Of a stretch of 62,554 nt of DNA, positions 1-8,496 are shown piece by piece; the first letter of the stretch is position 1, and the number at the start of each line of letters is the position of its first letter. The stretch covers positions 1 to 62,554 of the forward strand of contig JAHEYB010000014.1 in NCBI GenBank assembly GCA_023251805.1. Direction: 5' to 3'. This stretch comes from Bacteroidota bacterium. GTDB taxonomy: Bacteria > Bacteroidota > Bacteroidia > 2-12-FULL-35-15. Both the position numbers and the translations under genes were made by a program. The notes under the pieces were generated by a model. The model worked only from the letters and a program-made list of their open reading frames with translations. It had not been told where the DNA came from and ran no database searches.

Positions 1-927
1 CTCAGTATTAGGGCGAAGCGTAAGACAAGGGACTTTTCTAAAAGTACTTTCTTCTTGTATTCCTCCACTGTCCGTTAAAATAAAACGCGCTCCGCAAATA
101 GCTTTCTGAAAAGAAAAATAATCCATCGGCTCCGATAAAATCAATTGTTTGTTGTTTTTAAATTGTTCGGCCAGGCCCATAGCCTCAATATTTTTTAGTG
201 TTCTTGGGTGAATTGGAAATACTATTTTATATTTTTTTGTAACAACATTAATCAATTCTATTAGTTGCTTCAGTCCATCACTATGATCTACTGTAGCCGG
301 TCGGTGCATGGTCATTAATACATATTCACCGGATTTTATACCTAAACGGGCTTCCACATCAGAAGCTTGAATCTCCTTATCAAAAGCAACAATAGTATCA
401 ATCATGGTATTTCCGACAAAATGCATTTGCGCCTTATCCTTCCCTTCTGCAAGCAAATTAATCATGCCGCTATCCTCTGTTATGAAAAAAGAATTGGTTA
501 TTGCATCTGTCAATATCCTATTGTGTTCTTCGGGCATTGTACTATCAAAACTTCTTAACCCACTTTCGAGATGCGCAAGAGAAATGTTTAATTTATTTGC
601 AACTGTGGCAGCTGCTAAAGTAGAATTAACATCCCCCACCACTATCATCATATCGGGTTTATAAGAAGTATTTACAAGCTCTTCAAGTGAAATCATAATT
701 TGGGTAATTTGATCGCTTGCTGTTCCTTGAGAAATATTTAGAAAAAAATCCGGAAAAAGTTTAAACTGCTCAAAAAACACATCCGCCATTTTAATATCGT
801 AATGCTGACCCGTATGAACAATTTTAAATTCAAGAGCAGGAAAGTTAGCAGCAACTTTTTTGAATTGAGTGACCTTAATAAAATTGGGACGAGTTCCAAC
901 TACAATTAATATTTTCTTTTTTATCAT
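1..927 (-). CDS. wecB: UDP-N-acetylglucosamine 2-epimerase (non-hydrolysing), C-terminus beyond window
   Basis: Interconverts UDP-GlcNAc and UDP-ManNAc in the cytoplasm, supplying ManNAc-type precursors for surface glycans. The ATG at 925-927 opens a frame that runs 309 codons without a stop to the window edge, so the last part of the roughly 370-residue family length is missing. The family is clear from the start VGTRPNFIKV, followed by HTGQHYD, VVGDVNST, the HLESGLRS segment, MPEEHNR, a TMHRP motif, HPRT, DSGGIQEE and VPCLTLRPNTE at the edge, which together hold the UDP-binding and catalytic residues. It is the last visible gene of a leftward run behind the deacetylase-like gene, with a 16-base gap, so co-transcription is likely. 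Nothing suggests decay. Function is confident from the family; the sugar made from its product is not known. Confidence 0.95.
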   Translation of the reverse strand, partial: MIKKKILIVVGTRPNFIKVTQFKKVAANFPALEFKIVHTGQHYDIKMADVFFEQFKLFPDFFLNISQGTASDQITQIMISLEELVNTSYKPDMMIVVGDVNSTLAAATVANKLNISLAHLESGLRSFDSTMPEEHNRILTDAITNSFFITEDSGMINLLAEGKDKAQMHFVGNTMIDTIVAFDKEIQASDVEARLGIKSGEYVLMTMHRPATVDHSDGLKQLIELINVVTKKYKIVFPIHPRTLKNIEAMGLAEQFKNNKQLILSEPMDYFSFQKAICGARFILTDSGGIQEESTFRKVPCLTLRPNTE

Positions 928-943
928 TTATAAAAAAAATTAT

Positions 944-1969
944 CTAAAGCGATTCAAGCATTTTTTTATAATCCGTCTCAAACTCATATCTACTGGTAAA
1001 TTTAGCTAGAAATTTCCTAAATACTACTAGATTGTAATGACTAAGCATCTTTGGATGAGAAATGAAATGCATGTATTCATTTTTCTTAATATACTTCAAA
1101 TACAATGGCAATCGCACATCTGTGAGTAATTCCATTGACACCATTTCCTTTATTTCTTTTTCATTTATCACAGCTGTTTCAGCTGAAGCCACTGAACCAA
1201 CTCCATCACCCATACTTCTGTATTTTAATCTCCAAATCACTGCCAATAAGAGCTTATTTAAAAACTGATTCAAAGAGGATATGTTCAAAATAGAAATCGA
1301 ATATTCTTTGTATCTCCCATTTTTAGATTCCACCAAAGGGTCATTTTCAAACGTATAAATATTTTTATAAGGAGCATTTCTAAAATCATAAAATTGAATA
1401 TCAGAAGTATTAACTTTTGACCTCATAACACTAAAATCATTCACAATTTTATGCTCTTCAAAACTAGGCATAAAATCTGCAAATGGTTGAATACACCACC
1501 CTCCAGCTCTATAAGAATCAATTTTATACTGAGGAGCAATCGGAATTATTATTTCTTGAAGAACTTCAACAGATTTTTTAAATAGCTCCATCCTTTCAAG
1601 TTCGTTCAAATGGCTAAACCTGTAGCGACTATTATTGTATAAATCCCATTGGTTATTCTCCTTTAAATAATTTGCATCCAGCCAATGGGGATGAATATGT
1701 GGAAACACATAATGTCCTTTTTTAATCAATTCCTGAATTTGATTGGAAACAGCTATAAAATCTGCAGTAGAGCGACTATCATTATTCTCTTTTAAACGTA
1801 ACAAGTAAGTTGTATCAACAAAAAAAATGGCATTCTTAATTTTAAACTCATCAAATATTTTTATCAAAATAGATGTGGGTTCAATGCAACATTTTTGGAC
1901 AGAACCACTTCTTTTTCCAAGAAAAAGTTCATAGTCGAACGTAAACAATATGTTTTTTTTATTTTTCAA
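944..1969 (-). CDS. Polysaccharide deacetylase (NodB/WalW-like) family protein
   Basis: A probable metal-dependent carbohydrate deacetylase-fold protein. The first strand carries TFDYE, the position of the catalytic Asp pair in NodB-type enzymes. HIHPHW supplies the usual metal-binding histidines, and YRAGGW matches the conserved R-x-G-G motif. The long insertions and the WalW-like TFDYELF start place it in a divergent branch. No ATG exists near the start. A TTG at 1969, one base after the stop of the upstream gene, gives a natural N-terminus (341 aa). A TTG at 2011 would add 14 residues that overlap the upstream gene by 41 bases, and I consider it less likely. It sits between the FemAB-like gene and wecB. 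I infer deacetylation of an N-acetyl sugar in the glycan, but the substrate is unknown. Confidence 0.75.
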   Translation of the reverse strand: MKNKKNILFTFDYELFLGKRSGSVQKCCIEPTSILIKIFDEFKIKNAIFFVDTTYLLRLKENNDSRSTADFIAVSNQIQELIKKGHYVFPHIHPHWLDANYLKENNQWDLYNNSRYRFSHLNELERMELFKKSVEVLQEIIIPIAPQYKIDSYRAGGWCIQPFADFMPSFEEHKIVNDFSVMRSKVNTSDIQFYDFRNAPYKNIYTFENDPLVESKNGRYKEYSISILNISSLNQFLNKLLLAVIWRLKYRSMGDGVGSVASAETAVINEKEIKEMVSMELLTDVRLPLYLKYIKKNEYMHFISHPKMLSHYNLVVFRKFLAKFTSRYEFETDYKKMLESL

Positions 1970-1970
1970 A

Positions 1971-2978
1971 TCAACTTTTAAATGCTTTTGACTTTGCTCT
2001 CGATAGTGCAATCAATGAATAAATAGGCTGTATCATTTTAATAAAAAATAAAGGAAAAGGGCGATTCACATAAATATAATTACCTGGAAAGCTCACAATT
2101 TTTCCACCAAATTGAGTTTTAAAATTGTGAATTCCCTCTTTTTTCTCTTCTTCATACGATTCACTCACTGTTATTCCACCGAAATCATAGCATTTAAATC
2201 CATTTGCTTTGGCCCATTTCATGGTTTCCCAATACATAGCGTTAGAAGCTCTTTTATTCATCATTTCAGGGTCATAATCATTTCCCTGGTAAACTGTTGA
2301 AACACTGTCTTCATTATTAAACAACAGCAATGAACCTATCACTTTTTCTTCAAAATATGCAAAAAACAAATACACTTTTGATTTTGAATGCCAATACAGA
2401 AGCTGCTTTTTTAAGGAAAAGTAATCTTCGGGAATAAACTGTGTGCGACTGCAAGTTGTTTTATAAAGATGGTAAAACGTATCAAAACTTGCAGCATTCA
2501 GCTGCGTCAATTCTACTCGCACTCCTCTATCAACAGATTGTCGTACCGCTTTTTGCCCTCTCCTTTCAAATTGCTTAAAAAGTTCTTCTTCTGAAAGAGA
2601 AAGATCAACGATAATAGAATTTTTATAAACGTAATCCGATGTTTTAACAAATTTATTAGCCTCTAATAAATTGGTTAAAGAGGAATCATATTCCCAAACA
2701 TAAGGATTGAATTCAATAGAAACTGCCTTTGTATTTTTGGCGAGCTCTTTTATTTTTTCCAGCATCTGAGAAATAGACTCGGATTTATCATAATTAATTA
2801 CCGGTCCGAATGTAATTCGTAATGAGTAAAAAGGTAAAAATCTGTATTTTTTCTTTTTAATAATTGCATACTCATTTTTGTCGCTTTCATTCAAATTTTG
2901 CAGTACAATTTCCTCCGAATAATTTCCAAGTATATCCGTATTCCAATCCCTATTCTGAAACAAATGCAGCAATGCCAT
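1971..2978 (-). CDS. FemAB/GNAT-like aminoacyl- or acyl-transferase
   Basis: 335 aa with no signal peptide or membrane segment. The C-terminal half has the features of the FemAB-related GNAT domain: a YLFFAYFEEKVIGSLLLF strand pair, an SNAMYWETMKWAK helix, YDFGGI, and a terminal block containing HNFKTQFGG. Relatives either add amino acids to peptidoglycan precursors (FemX/FemAB) or act as uncharacterised transferases in exopolysaccharide clusters. The second role fits here, because the gene lies among glycan genes and leads a leftward run with the deacetylase-like gene and wecB. A plausible activity is attaching an amino acid or acyl group to an amino sugar, perhaps one freed by the neighbouring deacetylase; this is inference. 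The ATG at 2976-2978 is clear, and it is divergent from the methyltransferase at 3090. Confidence 0.75.
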   Translation of the reverse strand: MALLHLFQNRDWNTDILGNYSEEIVLQNLNESDKNEYAIIKKKKYRFLPFYSLRITFGPVINYDKSESISQMLEKIKELAKNTKAVSIEFNPYVWEYDSSLTNLLEANKFVKTSDYVYKNSIIVDLSLSEEELFKQFERRGQKAVRQSVDRGVRVELTQLNAASFDTFYHLYKTTCSRTQFIPEDYFSLKKQLLYWHSKSKVYLFFAYFEEKVIGSLLLFNNEDSVSTVYQGNDYDPEMMNKRASNAMYWETMKWAKANGFKCYDFGGITVSESYEEEKKEGIHNFKTQFGGKIVSFPGNYIYVNRPFPLFFIKMIQPIYSLIALSRAKSKAFKS

Positions 2979-3089
2979 TACAAATAAAATTAAATTCTGA
3001 TTAGGTCATAAAGTTAGCTAAAAACATATCACTCTGTCCACATTATTTTACGTATTTTTACATAAAATAAAACAGCTAAGAAGGAAATT

Positions 3090-3896
3090 ATGATAATCAT
3101 TAGTCCTATACTTGATTCGATTGTATTAATGCGTTTGAAGAATAAAAATTACAGATTAAAAGTCTATAATCTTGCGCTTCAAAAAAAGCTACGAGATACA
3201 AAAATGGGGCATATTATCTTGCGTAATTTAGGGGAATTAATGGCCAAAGACACTGTTTTACATCAGGAATTTGCAAATACAGAGAAAGATGGAAACTATC
3301 AAAAAATGTTTTGGGAAAGTGACCTGGGTTATTTATGGTATATCGGAAATATACAAGCTAGCAATGCTTATTTTGATTACGCAAAAGAAGAAATAAAAAA
3401 ACATTCACTTGAAACCGTTTTGGATGTTGGATGTGGATGGGGACGATTTTGTTCTGAGGTTTCAGAAATAGAAACTATAAAATTATCCTCCGGCATTGAT
3501 ATTTCTGCAGATATTATAAAACTTGCTAAAGAAAAATACGGACACAGCAAAGCAACTTATACGCATAAAGATGTAATGGATGAAATCAATTCATTTGACT
3601 TAATTACACTTTTTGGTTCAACAGACTATATTCCTCCTACAATTTTTAAAAATGTTTTAAAACATATTATTAAAATCGCTAATAAAGAAATCATTATTGT
3701 AAATTCATTGCGTGGAATACCTTTTGAAGACTCACTTAAAATGCAAGAAGCGCTTCAAATAAAACGATACGATGATGGCTATTTACATCCTTTAAATTTC
3801 ATATTAAAAGAAATACAAAAAGATGTTTCTATCCAATATGAAATCAAAAAATATGGACAAGATTCTGTAATTCTTACTATATCAAAATCAAATTAA
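3090..3896 (+). CDS. Class I SAM-dependent methyltransferase
   Basis: 268 aa. The Rossmann-type methyltransferase signature is plain around residue 111: VLDVGCGWGRF (motif I, SAM-binding glycine loop), then an acidic GIDIS at the end of strand 2, a KDVMDE segment (motif II region) and DLITLFGSTDYI (motif IV region). The N-terminal 100 residues are mostly helical, including a DLGYLWYIGN segment, and may bind the acceptor. Its TAA overlaps the ATG of the following aminotransferase by one base, so the two genes are translationally coupled. In this setting it probably methylates a sugar or a nucleotide-sugar intermediate. A chain-capping role like that of some Wzt-system methyltransferases is possible but unproven. 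A purine-rich AAGGA lies just before the ATG. Confidence 0.85.
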   Translation: MIIISPILDSIVLMRLKNKNYRLKVYNLALQKKLRDTKMGHIILRNLGELMAKDTVLHQEFANTEKDGNYQKMFWESDLGYLWYIGNIQASNAYFDYAKEEIKKHSLETVLDVGCGWGRFCSEVSEIETIKLSSGIDISADIIKLAKEKYGHSKATYTHKDVMDEINSFDLITLFGSTDYIPPTIFKNVLKHIIKIANKEIIIVNSLRGIPFEDSLKMQEALQIKRYDDGYLHPLNFILKEIQKDVSIQYEIKKYGQDSVILTISKSN

Positions 3897-4951
3897 TGAA
3901 TTATTTTTTTCCATCATTTTTATCTCAAAATGACCTGAAAAACATTTCAGGAGAGCTTGATTTTACTGTGAACAGTGGAGAAAACGCTATTCGATTATTG
4001 CTGCGGAGTTATAATTTACCCAAAGGCTCAAAAGTGCTAATACCAATATTCGTATGTGATTCATTAAAAAAATCGGTCATAAAAGAAGGACTCGAACCCT
4101 TTTATATTGACTTGAAAGCTGATGGTACTTTTTGGGCAGACTATTCCAACATCTCGCAACAAGCAGGACAAATAGCTGCTGTTATTTTAGTTCATCTGTA
4201 TGGGTATTTGCACCCCGACACTGAAATTATTATGAATGAGTGTAAACAACATCACCTTCCCCTTATTCACGATGCAGCACAAAGCTTTGGTATAGATGAA
4301 AACAAACTGACTTATAGTTCGGGCATAGTATATTCTTTCGGAGCGGGAAAGTCCACTACCGGAGCGGGGGGCGCTATTGTAAAAGGATTAGAAAAAGCAT
4401 TTTACGATAATAACATTAGTACAATCAGCGATTTTTCATTACAAACTATGCATTCAAAATTATTTTTCAAATCGAGAGTATATGGCTACCGATTTTCACT
4501 TAAAGATAAATTAAGCCAAGCCATATTTTCAAGGATGAATGAAAATGAAGTCATAAAAATAATGACACCTTTTCAAACAAAAGCTGCCTTAGCAACAATA
4601 AACCTTTTGTCTGGTAAGAAAGAAAACAGAATAAAGAATTTCGAGATATTAAAAGTATCTATTTTAGCGAACGATTATTTAAAAATGACAAGCAATCAAT
4701 CTGATGGCTCCTTTTTTAAAATCATTTTTGTTGTTAAAAAGAATGGTGAGAAATTCAAAAACTATTTATCATCCAACCAAGTACCATTTTTCTGTTTGTA
4801 CGATAGTATGAAAATTCATACAGAAAAATTTAAACACTTCCCTGTCTTTACAAATTTTGCTGCACAAATTATAGAATTATCAACTGAGGCAAGTATTCCA
4901 AGCAAAGAAGTAAATCGCATTGCAGAAATTTTAAAGAGCTATAAAGAATAA
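3896..4951 (+). CDS. DegT/DnrJ/EryC1/StrS-family PLP aminotransferase
   Basis: 351 aa. It has the features of sugar aminotransferases that convert 4- or 3-keto nucleotide sugars to amino sugars with PLP. NSGENAIRLLL is the N-terminal phosphate-binding segment, VLVHLYG and HDAAQSFG (Asp126 would bind the pyridine nitrogen) follow, and SFGAGKSTTGAGGAIV carries the PLP lysine at 152. It is diverged from the standard sugar aminotransferases in its opening (no SxPxIG-type start) and in the short FGAGK segment, so the acceptor cannot be predicted. It is coupled by a one-base overlap to the methyltransferase, and its stop lies one base from the stop of the convergent methyltransferase on the other strand. 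It probably makes an amino sugar for the adjacent glycan pathway. Confidence 0.83.
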   Translation: MNYFFPSFLSQNDLKNISGELDFTVNSGENAIRLLLRSYNLPKGSKVLIPIFVCDSLKKSVIKEGLEPFYIDLKADGTFWADYSNISQQAGQIAAVILVHLYGYLHPDTEIIMNECKQHHLPLIHDAAQSFGIDENKLTYSSGIVYSFGAGKSTTGAGGAIVKGLEKAFYDNNISTISDFSLQTMHSKLFFKSRVYGYRFSLKDKLSQAIFSRMNENEVIKIMTPFQTKAALATINLLSGKKENRIKNFEILKVSILANDYLKMTSNQSDGSFFKIIFVVKKNGEKFKNYLSSNQVPFFCLYDSMKIHTEKFKHFPVFTNFAAQIIELSTEASIPSKEVNRIAEILKSYKE

Positions 4952-4952
4952 A

Positions 4953-5711
4953 TTATCCCTTTTTCATAGCAATAAGAATACTGGAATTTTTATATATCTT
5001 ATCTACACCCGGAATAGATGGTTTATAAGGTGTTTTATCAAAATCAGCAACTTCTCTATTATCGATAATATGTTTATTTTCAATTAAAGTGAATTTTGAA
5101 GAAATTTTGTTATTCAAAAATGCCGGAGAGTAACTTATATAATTTAAATCCGGAAATGATAGGTCTTTAGCGCTTATTGCATGAGGATAACTAATAAACA
5201 TGACTCCCCCCTCTTCTAACAAATTATAAATCTTATCAAACAGCTTTTCCAAATCGTTCGTAGAAAAATATTGAATAACGCCAATGAAATATATCAATGA
5301 AAACTTTTTACCAAAATCTTTTGATAAAAAATCGCCTTCATAAAAATCAGCCTCCGGAACATTTTTTTTTGCCAAAGTTAGCATAGCACTGCTCAAATCA
5401 ATGCCAGTAAGATTATAGTCTTTACCAAAATCCATTAAAAATAAACCCGGACCGCAGCCAATATCTAATACATTACACCCTTTTTTTAAATACGTTTCTT
5501 TGGTATTTTTTAACTTTTCATGAAGATTTAAAACAACTTCATCCATCTCTTTCACATTGGAATACCCAGCTACTTCTCGATGTGTTTTATCGGGTGAAAT
5601 ATTGTAATTTTTCCAATAATTATTCGCATTCTTCAGATATTTTTCAAATCCAAAAAAGAGCGCAATATTATTTACAATAACATTATTTAATAAAACTTTC
5701 CGAATACCCAA
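4953..5711 (-). CDS. Class I SAM-dependent methyltransferase
   Basis: 252 aa. Motif I is VLDIGCGPGLFL near residue 82, followed by LTGIDLS, a YEGDF segment and LIYFIGVIQYF, the usual order of a class I methyltransferase (Methyltransf_11/25 type). There is no upstream ATG; the first in-frame start is a TTG at 5711, and the next Met is about 55 residues in, inside the fold's approach helix, so the TTG is the better start. It follows the glycosyltransferase by 12 bases in a leftward operon that starts at the PIG-L gene or further upstream. It is unrelated in detail to the plus-strand methyltransferase at 3090. Sugar or acyl-chain methylation in the surface glycan is the likely role. Confidence 0.83.
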   Translation of the reverse strand: MGIRKVLLNNVIVNNIALFFGFEKYLKNANNYWKNYNISPDKTHREVAGYSNVKEMDEVVLNLHEKLKNTKETYLKKGCNVLDIGCGPGLFLMDFGKDYNLTGIDLSSAMLTLAKKNVPEADFYEGDFLSKDFGKKFSLIYFIGVIQYFSTNDLEKLFDKIYNLLEEGGVMFISYPHAISAKDLSFPDLNYISYSPAFLNNKISSKFTLIENKHIIDNREVADFDKTPYKPSIPGVDKIYKNSSILIAMKKG

Positions 5712-5723
5712 ATTTTCTATTTA

Positions 5724-6995
5724 TTATTTTTTTACAATACTAATAATTTTTTCTGTTATATTTTCAATAGAAAATTTTTCAGAATCAAACTCTTTGTGAA
5801 AAAGAGGTTTTTGCACTTCATATTGACTTAATGTTTCCAGCACGTTACTTTCTAATACTTTTTTATCCGTAAATGCTTTCCCAATCTTGTTATTTTCTAT
5901 AAATTGTGTTGCTTCACCATCTTTTGAAAACACCCAAATAAATTTCCTTAAATAAATGTACTCAAAATATTTTGTTGCAAAGTCTCCAGGAGAGCGGTCG
6001 TACTTAAACCACAAAGCAATATCTGCTTCCATCAGTTTTTTATTGGCTTCAAAATGGCTCAGCTCCCCGTATACTTTTATAAATTCAGAAGAATTTTTAT
6101 TTTCATCCAAAAACTGCATGAGTTCTGAATTAACTGGGCCTATGAATTCAACTTTTACTTTAAGTTTATTTTCTGTTGAATTAAATTCGGTTACTGCTTT
6201 TAAAAATGGGATAAAAAGATCTGCCTTTTCGTAATTTAACGTTCCCACATGAATAATTTTCAAAACATCCTTTTCTGTGTTTTCAGCAAACTTGTTATAA
6301 CCTGCAAAATCATCTTTATCAAAGCCGTTTGGAATAACAATAATTTTATCAGAATTAATTTGTTTGTCCTTTTGAACCAATAATTGTTTTTGAAAATCAG
6401 AAACGCAAATAACATTCTTTGCTTCTTTTAAAAAAGAAATCTCCAACTGTTTTTCATATTCGTAACGCGCCCCCTTGCCCACTCTTGGGTCGTCATAGCC
6501 AACATTGAAATCGGCCCAAGGGTCTCTATACTCAAAATAAAATTTGATGTTGGGATATTTTTTTTGAAGTTGAAGTCCATAAATAAAATAATGGAATGGA
6601 CCACCGGAAATAATAACAGTTTCAATTTTATTTTTTTCTATGATTTGAGGGATTTCGTTTTCAAAATATTTTTTCCAAAAAAGTGACCTGTCGTAAAAAT
6701 TTCCTTTCGTATAAAACTGAATGTATTTTGTTACAATTCTAGTTTTAATTTTATCAAAAAAAGAAATCGGTGCATAATTTGGAAATCGAGGATTAAGTGG
6801 GTAAGTAACAATATTGGAATTAACAATATCCAGCAGATAAGTAGACTTTTTAGGATATGGATTTTTGCTATGAACTACATGAACTTTAATTTCTTTTTTA
6901 GCAAGATATTTAGAAAATTTAGCCCATCTTCTGCCTCCAACCCCTGGAAATGGTGGAAACACAAACGAAACAACCAGCAGCTGTGAATTTCCCAT
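5724..6995 (-). CDS. Glycosyltransferase, GT4/GT-B type
   Basis: 423 aa from the ATG at 6995; an overlapping GTG at 6998 would add one residue. The N-terminal FVFPPFPGVGGRRWAKFSKYL is the acceptor-domain loop of GT4 enzymes (Glyco_trans_4). The C-terminal half contains VIPNGFD, IIHVGTL, IEFIGPV-like strands and a late FATKYFEYIYLRK segment, where the usual nucleotide-sugar-binding E-x7-E is only partly kept. No membrane helices are seen, so it is likely a cytoplasmic or peripheral enzyme adding a sugar to a lipid-linked acceptor. The gene before it ends in TAG, which shares a base with the GTG at 6998. This suggests tight coupling to the LpxD-like acyltransferase. Confidence 0.85.
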   Translation of the reverse strand: MGNSQLLVVSFVFPPFPGVGGRRWAKFSKYLAKKEIKVHVVHSKNPYPKKSTYLLDIVNSNIVTYPLNPRFPNYAPISFFDKIKTRIVTKYIQFYTKGNFYDRSLFWKKYFENEIPQIIEKNKIETVIISGGPFHYFIYGLQLQKKYPNIKFYFEYRDPWADFNVGYDDPRVGKGARYEYEKQLEISFLKEAKNVICVSDFQKQLLVQKDKQINSDKIIVIPNGFDKDDFAGYNKFAENTEKDVLKIIHVGTLNYEKADLFIPFLKAVTEFNSTENKLKVKVEFIGPVNSELMQFLDENKNSSEFIKVYGELSHFEANKKLMEADIALWFKYDRSPGDFATKYFEYIYLRKFIWVFSKDGEATQFIENNKIGKAFTDKKVLESNVLETLSQYEVQKPLFHKEFDSEKFSIENITEKIISIVKK

Positions 6996-6997
6996 CA

Positions 6998-7933
6998 CTA
7001 CAAATCTTTTCCAAACATTTCAGTCAATCGTTTTTTGAGCTTCGACCAACGCTTATAGTCATTAATGTCTTCAGCCGGATTACCAACAAAAGTAACATTA
7101 TCAGGAACATTTTTTGTAACTACTGCGCCTTGCCCAATCGTTACATCGTTTCCTATATTCACCCCATTTTTTACGATAGAACTAACGCCCATAAAAACGT
7201 TGTTTCCAATCACTGATGAGCCCGAAGTAACAATCATACAAGTAAGAATGCAATTTCTACCGATTATACAATTGTGTCCTATATTTACCAAAGACCCAAT
7301 TTTTGTACCCGACATAATGATTGTATCATCAAGAGCTGACCGTCTAACAGTAGCGCAAGGGCCTATTTCCACATTGTCTTCAAGTATTACTCCTCCCAAT
7401 TGAGGAAACTTTACTAATTGATCTGTTTCTTTATCTAACTCCAAACCTAAGCCTTCGGTACCTAAAGAAACATGAGTTTTAATTACACAATTTTTTCCTA
7501 TTCTAGTTCTAGAGTGAATTACAACATTAGGATGAATAACCGTTCCATCACCAATTTCTACATCTTTTCCAATAAAGCAATTATCACTGATTCTGATTTT
7601 CGTATTTCTTTTATGTTCTTCAACATAATTAAAAAATGCATCGTCTTCCGAATCAAAATACTTATTCATGATTTTTGCATAAACCAATCTTGCTTTTTCA
7701 TCCGTTATAAAATAGGTTACTCCCAATCTGGCCGAAGTAGGAGCCATTTCATAATTAACAATAATATAACCTGCCTTAATTGAATTTAGGTTTTCTACAT
7801 TTTTTGTCCACAATAAAGAATTTTTATCATGTTTTTTTAAAGAACCGGGAAGAAGAATTGGCTCATCCGTACTTCCAATAACAGTAAAATTAAATTCAGC
7901 AGCTAAAACACTTGCGTTAATTCCTTTATTCAT
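6998..7933 (-). CDS. LpxD-like left-handed beta-helix N-acyltransferase
   Basis: 311 aa from the ATG at 7933. A more upstream ATG at 7966 would overlap the previous gene by 32 bases and adds a non-homologous leader. The N-terminal ~100 residues resemble the uridine-binding domain of LpxD. The rest is hexapeptide repeats (IGDGTVIHPNVVIHSRTRIG and onward) with a central GHNCIIG that holds the expected catalytic His, and a final GNPAED cap. LpxD proper N-acylates UDP-3-O-acyl-glucosamine in lipid A synthesis. This copy lies in a glycan operon rather than beside lpxA/lpxB/fabZ, so I infer a paralogue that acylates an amino sugar of the exported glycan. Its immediate operon partners are a second acyltransferase and a PIG-L deacetylase. 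Confidence 0.82.
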   Translation of the reverse strand: MNKGINASVLAAEFNFTVIGSTDEPILLPGSLKKHDKNSLLWTKNVENLNSIKAGYIIVNYEMAPTSARLGVTYFITDEKARLVYAKIMNKYFDSEDDAFFNYVEEHKRNTKIRISDNCFIGKDVEIGDGTVIHPNVVIHSRTRIGKNCVIKTHVSLGTEGLGLELDKETDQLVKFPQLGGVILEDNVEIGPCATVRRSALDDTIIMSGTKIGSLVNIGHNCIIGRNCILTCMIVTSGSSVIGNNVFMGVSSIVKNGVNIGNDVTIGQGAVVTKNVPDNVTFVGNPAEDINDYKRWSKLKKRLTEMFGKDL

Positions 7934-7934
7934 T

Positions 7935-8489
7935 TTATTTGATTTTTTTAACGGGAATGCCTGCATATACTCCTTGTTCGGAAATATCTTTATTTACAAA
8001 AGAAAGAGCGCCAACGGCAATATCATTTCCAATTTTTATTCCACCGGCTATTTTTGATCCAGCACCTATGTATGTATTTTCACCGATAATTGTTCCATGA
8101 ACGGTAACGCGTTTATGAGTAGATCCAAGTGTTATTACATTTGGTCCAAGGAAACAGTTTTTTTTCAATAAAGCATTTGAGGTCAAAATTGTTCCGTATT
8201 TAAGAGTAACACCGTCTTCAATCGTACAATGTTCACCGGTTCTTATTCTGCCTTGCAAAATCACTTTTTCACCAACTTTTGTTCCTTCCTCCACTTCACA
8301 ATAACTTCCCACTTTAGTTCCGTTTCCTAATTTTACTCCTTTGTGTAAAATTGTATAATTACCAATGCTAACATCATCGCCTATCTCTACTCCTTCATTG
8401 ATGATACAATAATGGCCTATTTTCATGTTTTTCCCAGGCTTAAAATCAGCCGCAAGAATATTGGTTGAATTTATTTTATCGTTTTCCAT
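7935..8489 (-). CDS. Hexapeptide-repeat acyltransferase (WbbJ/WlbB-like)
   Basis: 184 aa built almost wholly of left-handed beta-helix hexapeptides such as IGHYCIINEGVEIGDDVSIG, ending in a YAGIPVKKIK cap. This is typical of small cytoplasmic O- or N-acetyltransferases that use acetyl-CoA on nucleotide sugars or glycan residues (WlbB and WbbJ types). A catalytic-type His is present in the GSTHKR segment near the middle. It sits directly between the PIG-L deacetylase (7-base gap) and the LpxD-like gene (1 base from its chosen start), so the three are probably expressed and used together. Substrate unknown. The start ATG at 8487-8489 is well placed. Confidence 0.85.
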   Translation of the reverse strand: MENDKINSTNILAADFKPGKNMKIGHYCIINEGVEIGDDVSIGNYTILHKGVKLGNGTKVGSYCEVEEGTKVGEKVILQGRIRTGEHCTIEDGVTLKYGTILTSNALLKKNCFLGPNVITLGSTHKRVTVHGTIIGENTYIGAGSKIAGGIKIGNDIAVGALSFVNKDISEQGVYAGIPVKKIK

Positions 8490-8496
8490 AATTCAT

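Noticed and set aside
1970-2011. Long overlap or frameshift between the FemAB-like and deacetylase genes
   Set aside because: A TTG directly after the upstream stop gives a natural N-terminus, so no overlap or frameshift is needed.
6998-7933. Housekeeping lpxD of lipid A synthesis
   Set aside because: The neighbours are glycan genes, not lpxA, lpxB, lpxC or fabZ; called a paralogue, although a single displaced lpxD cannot be fully excluded.
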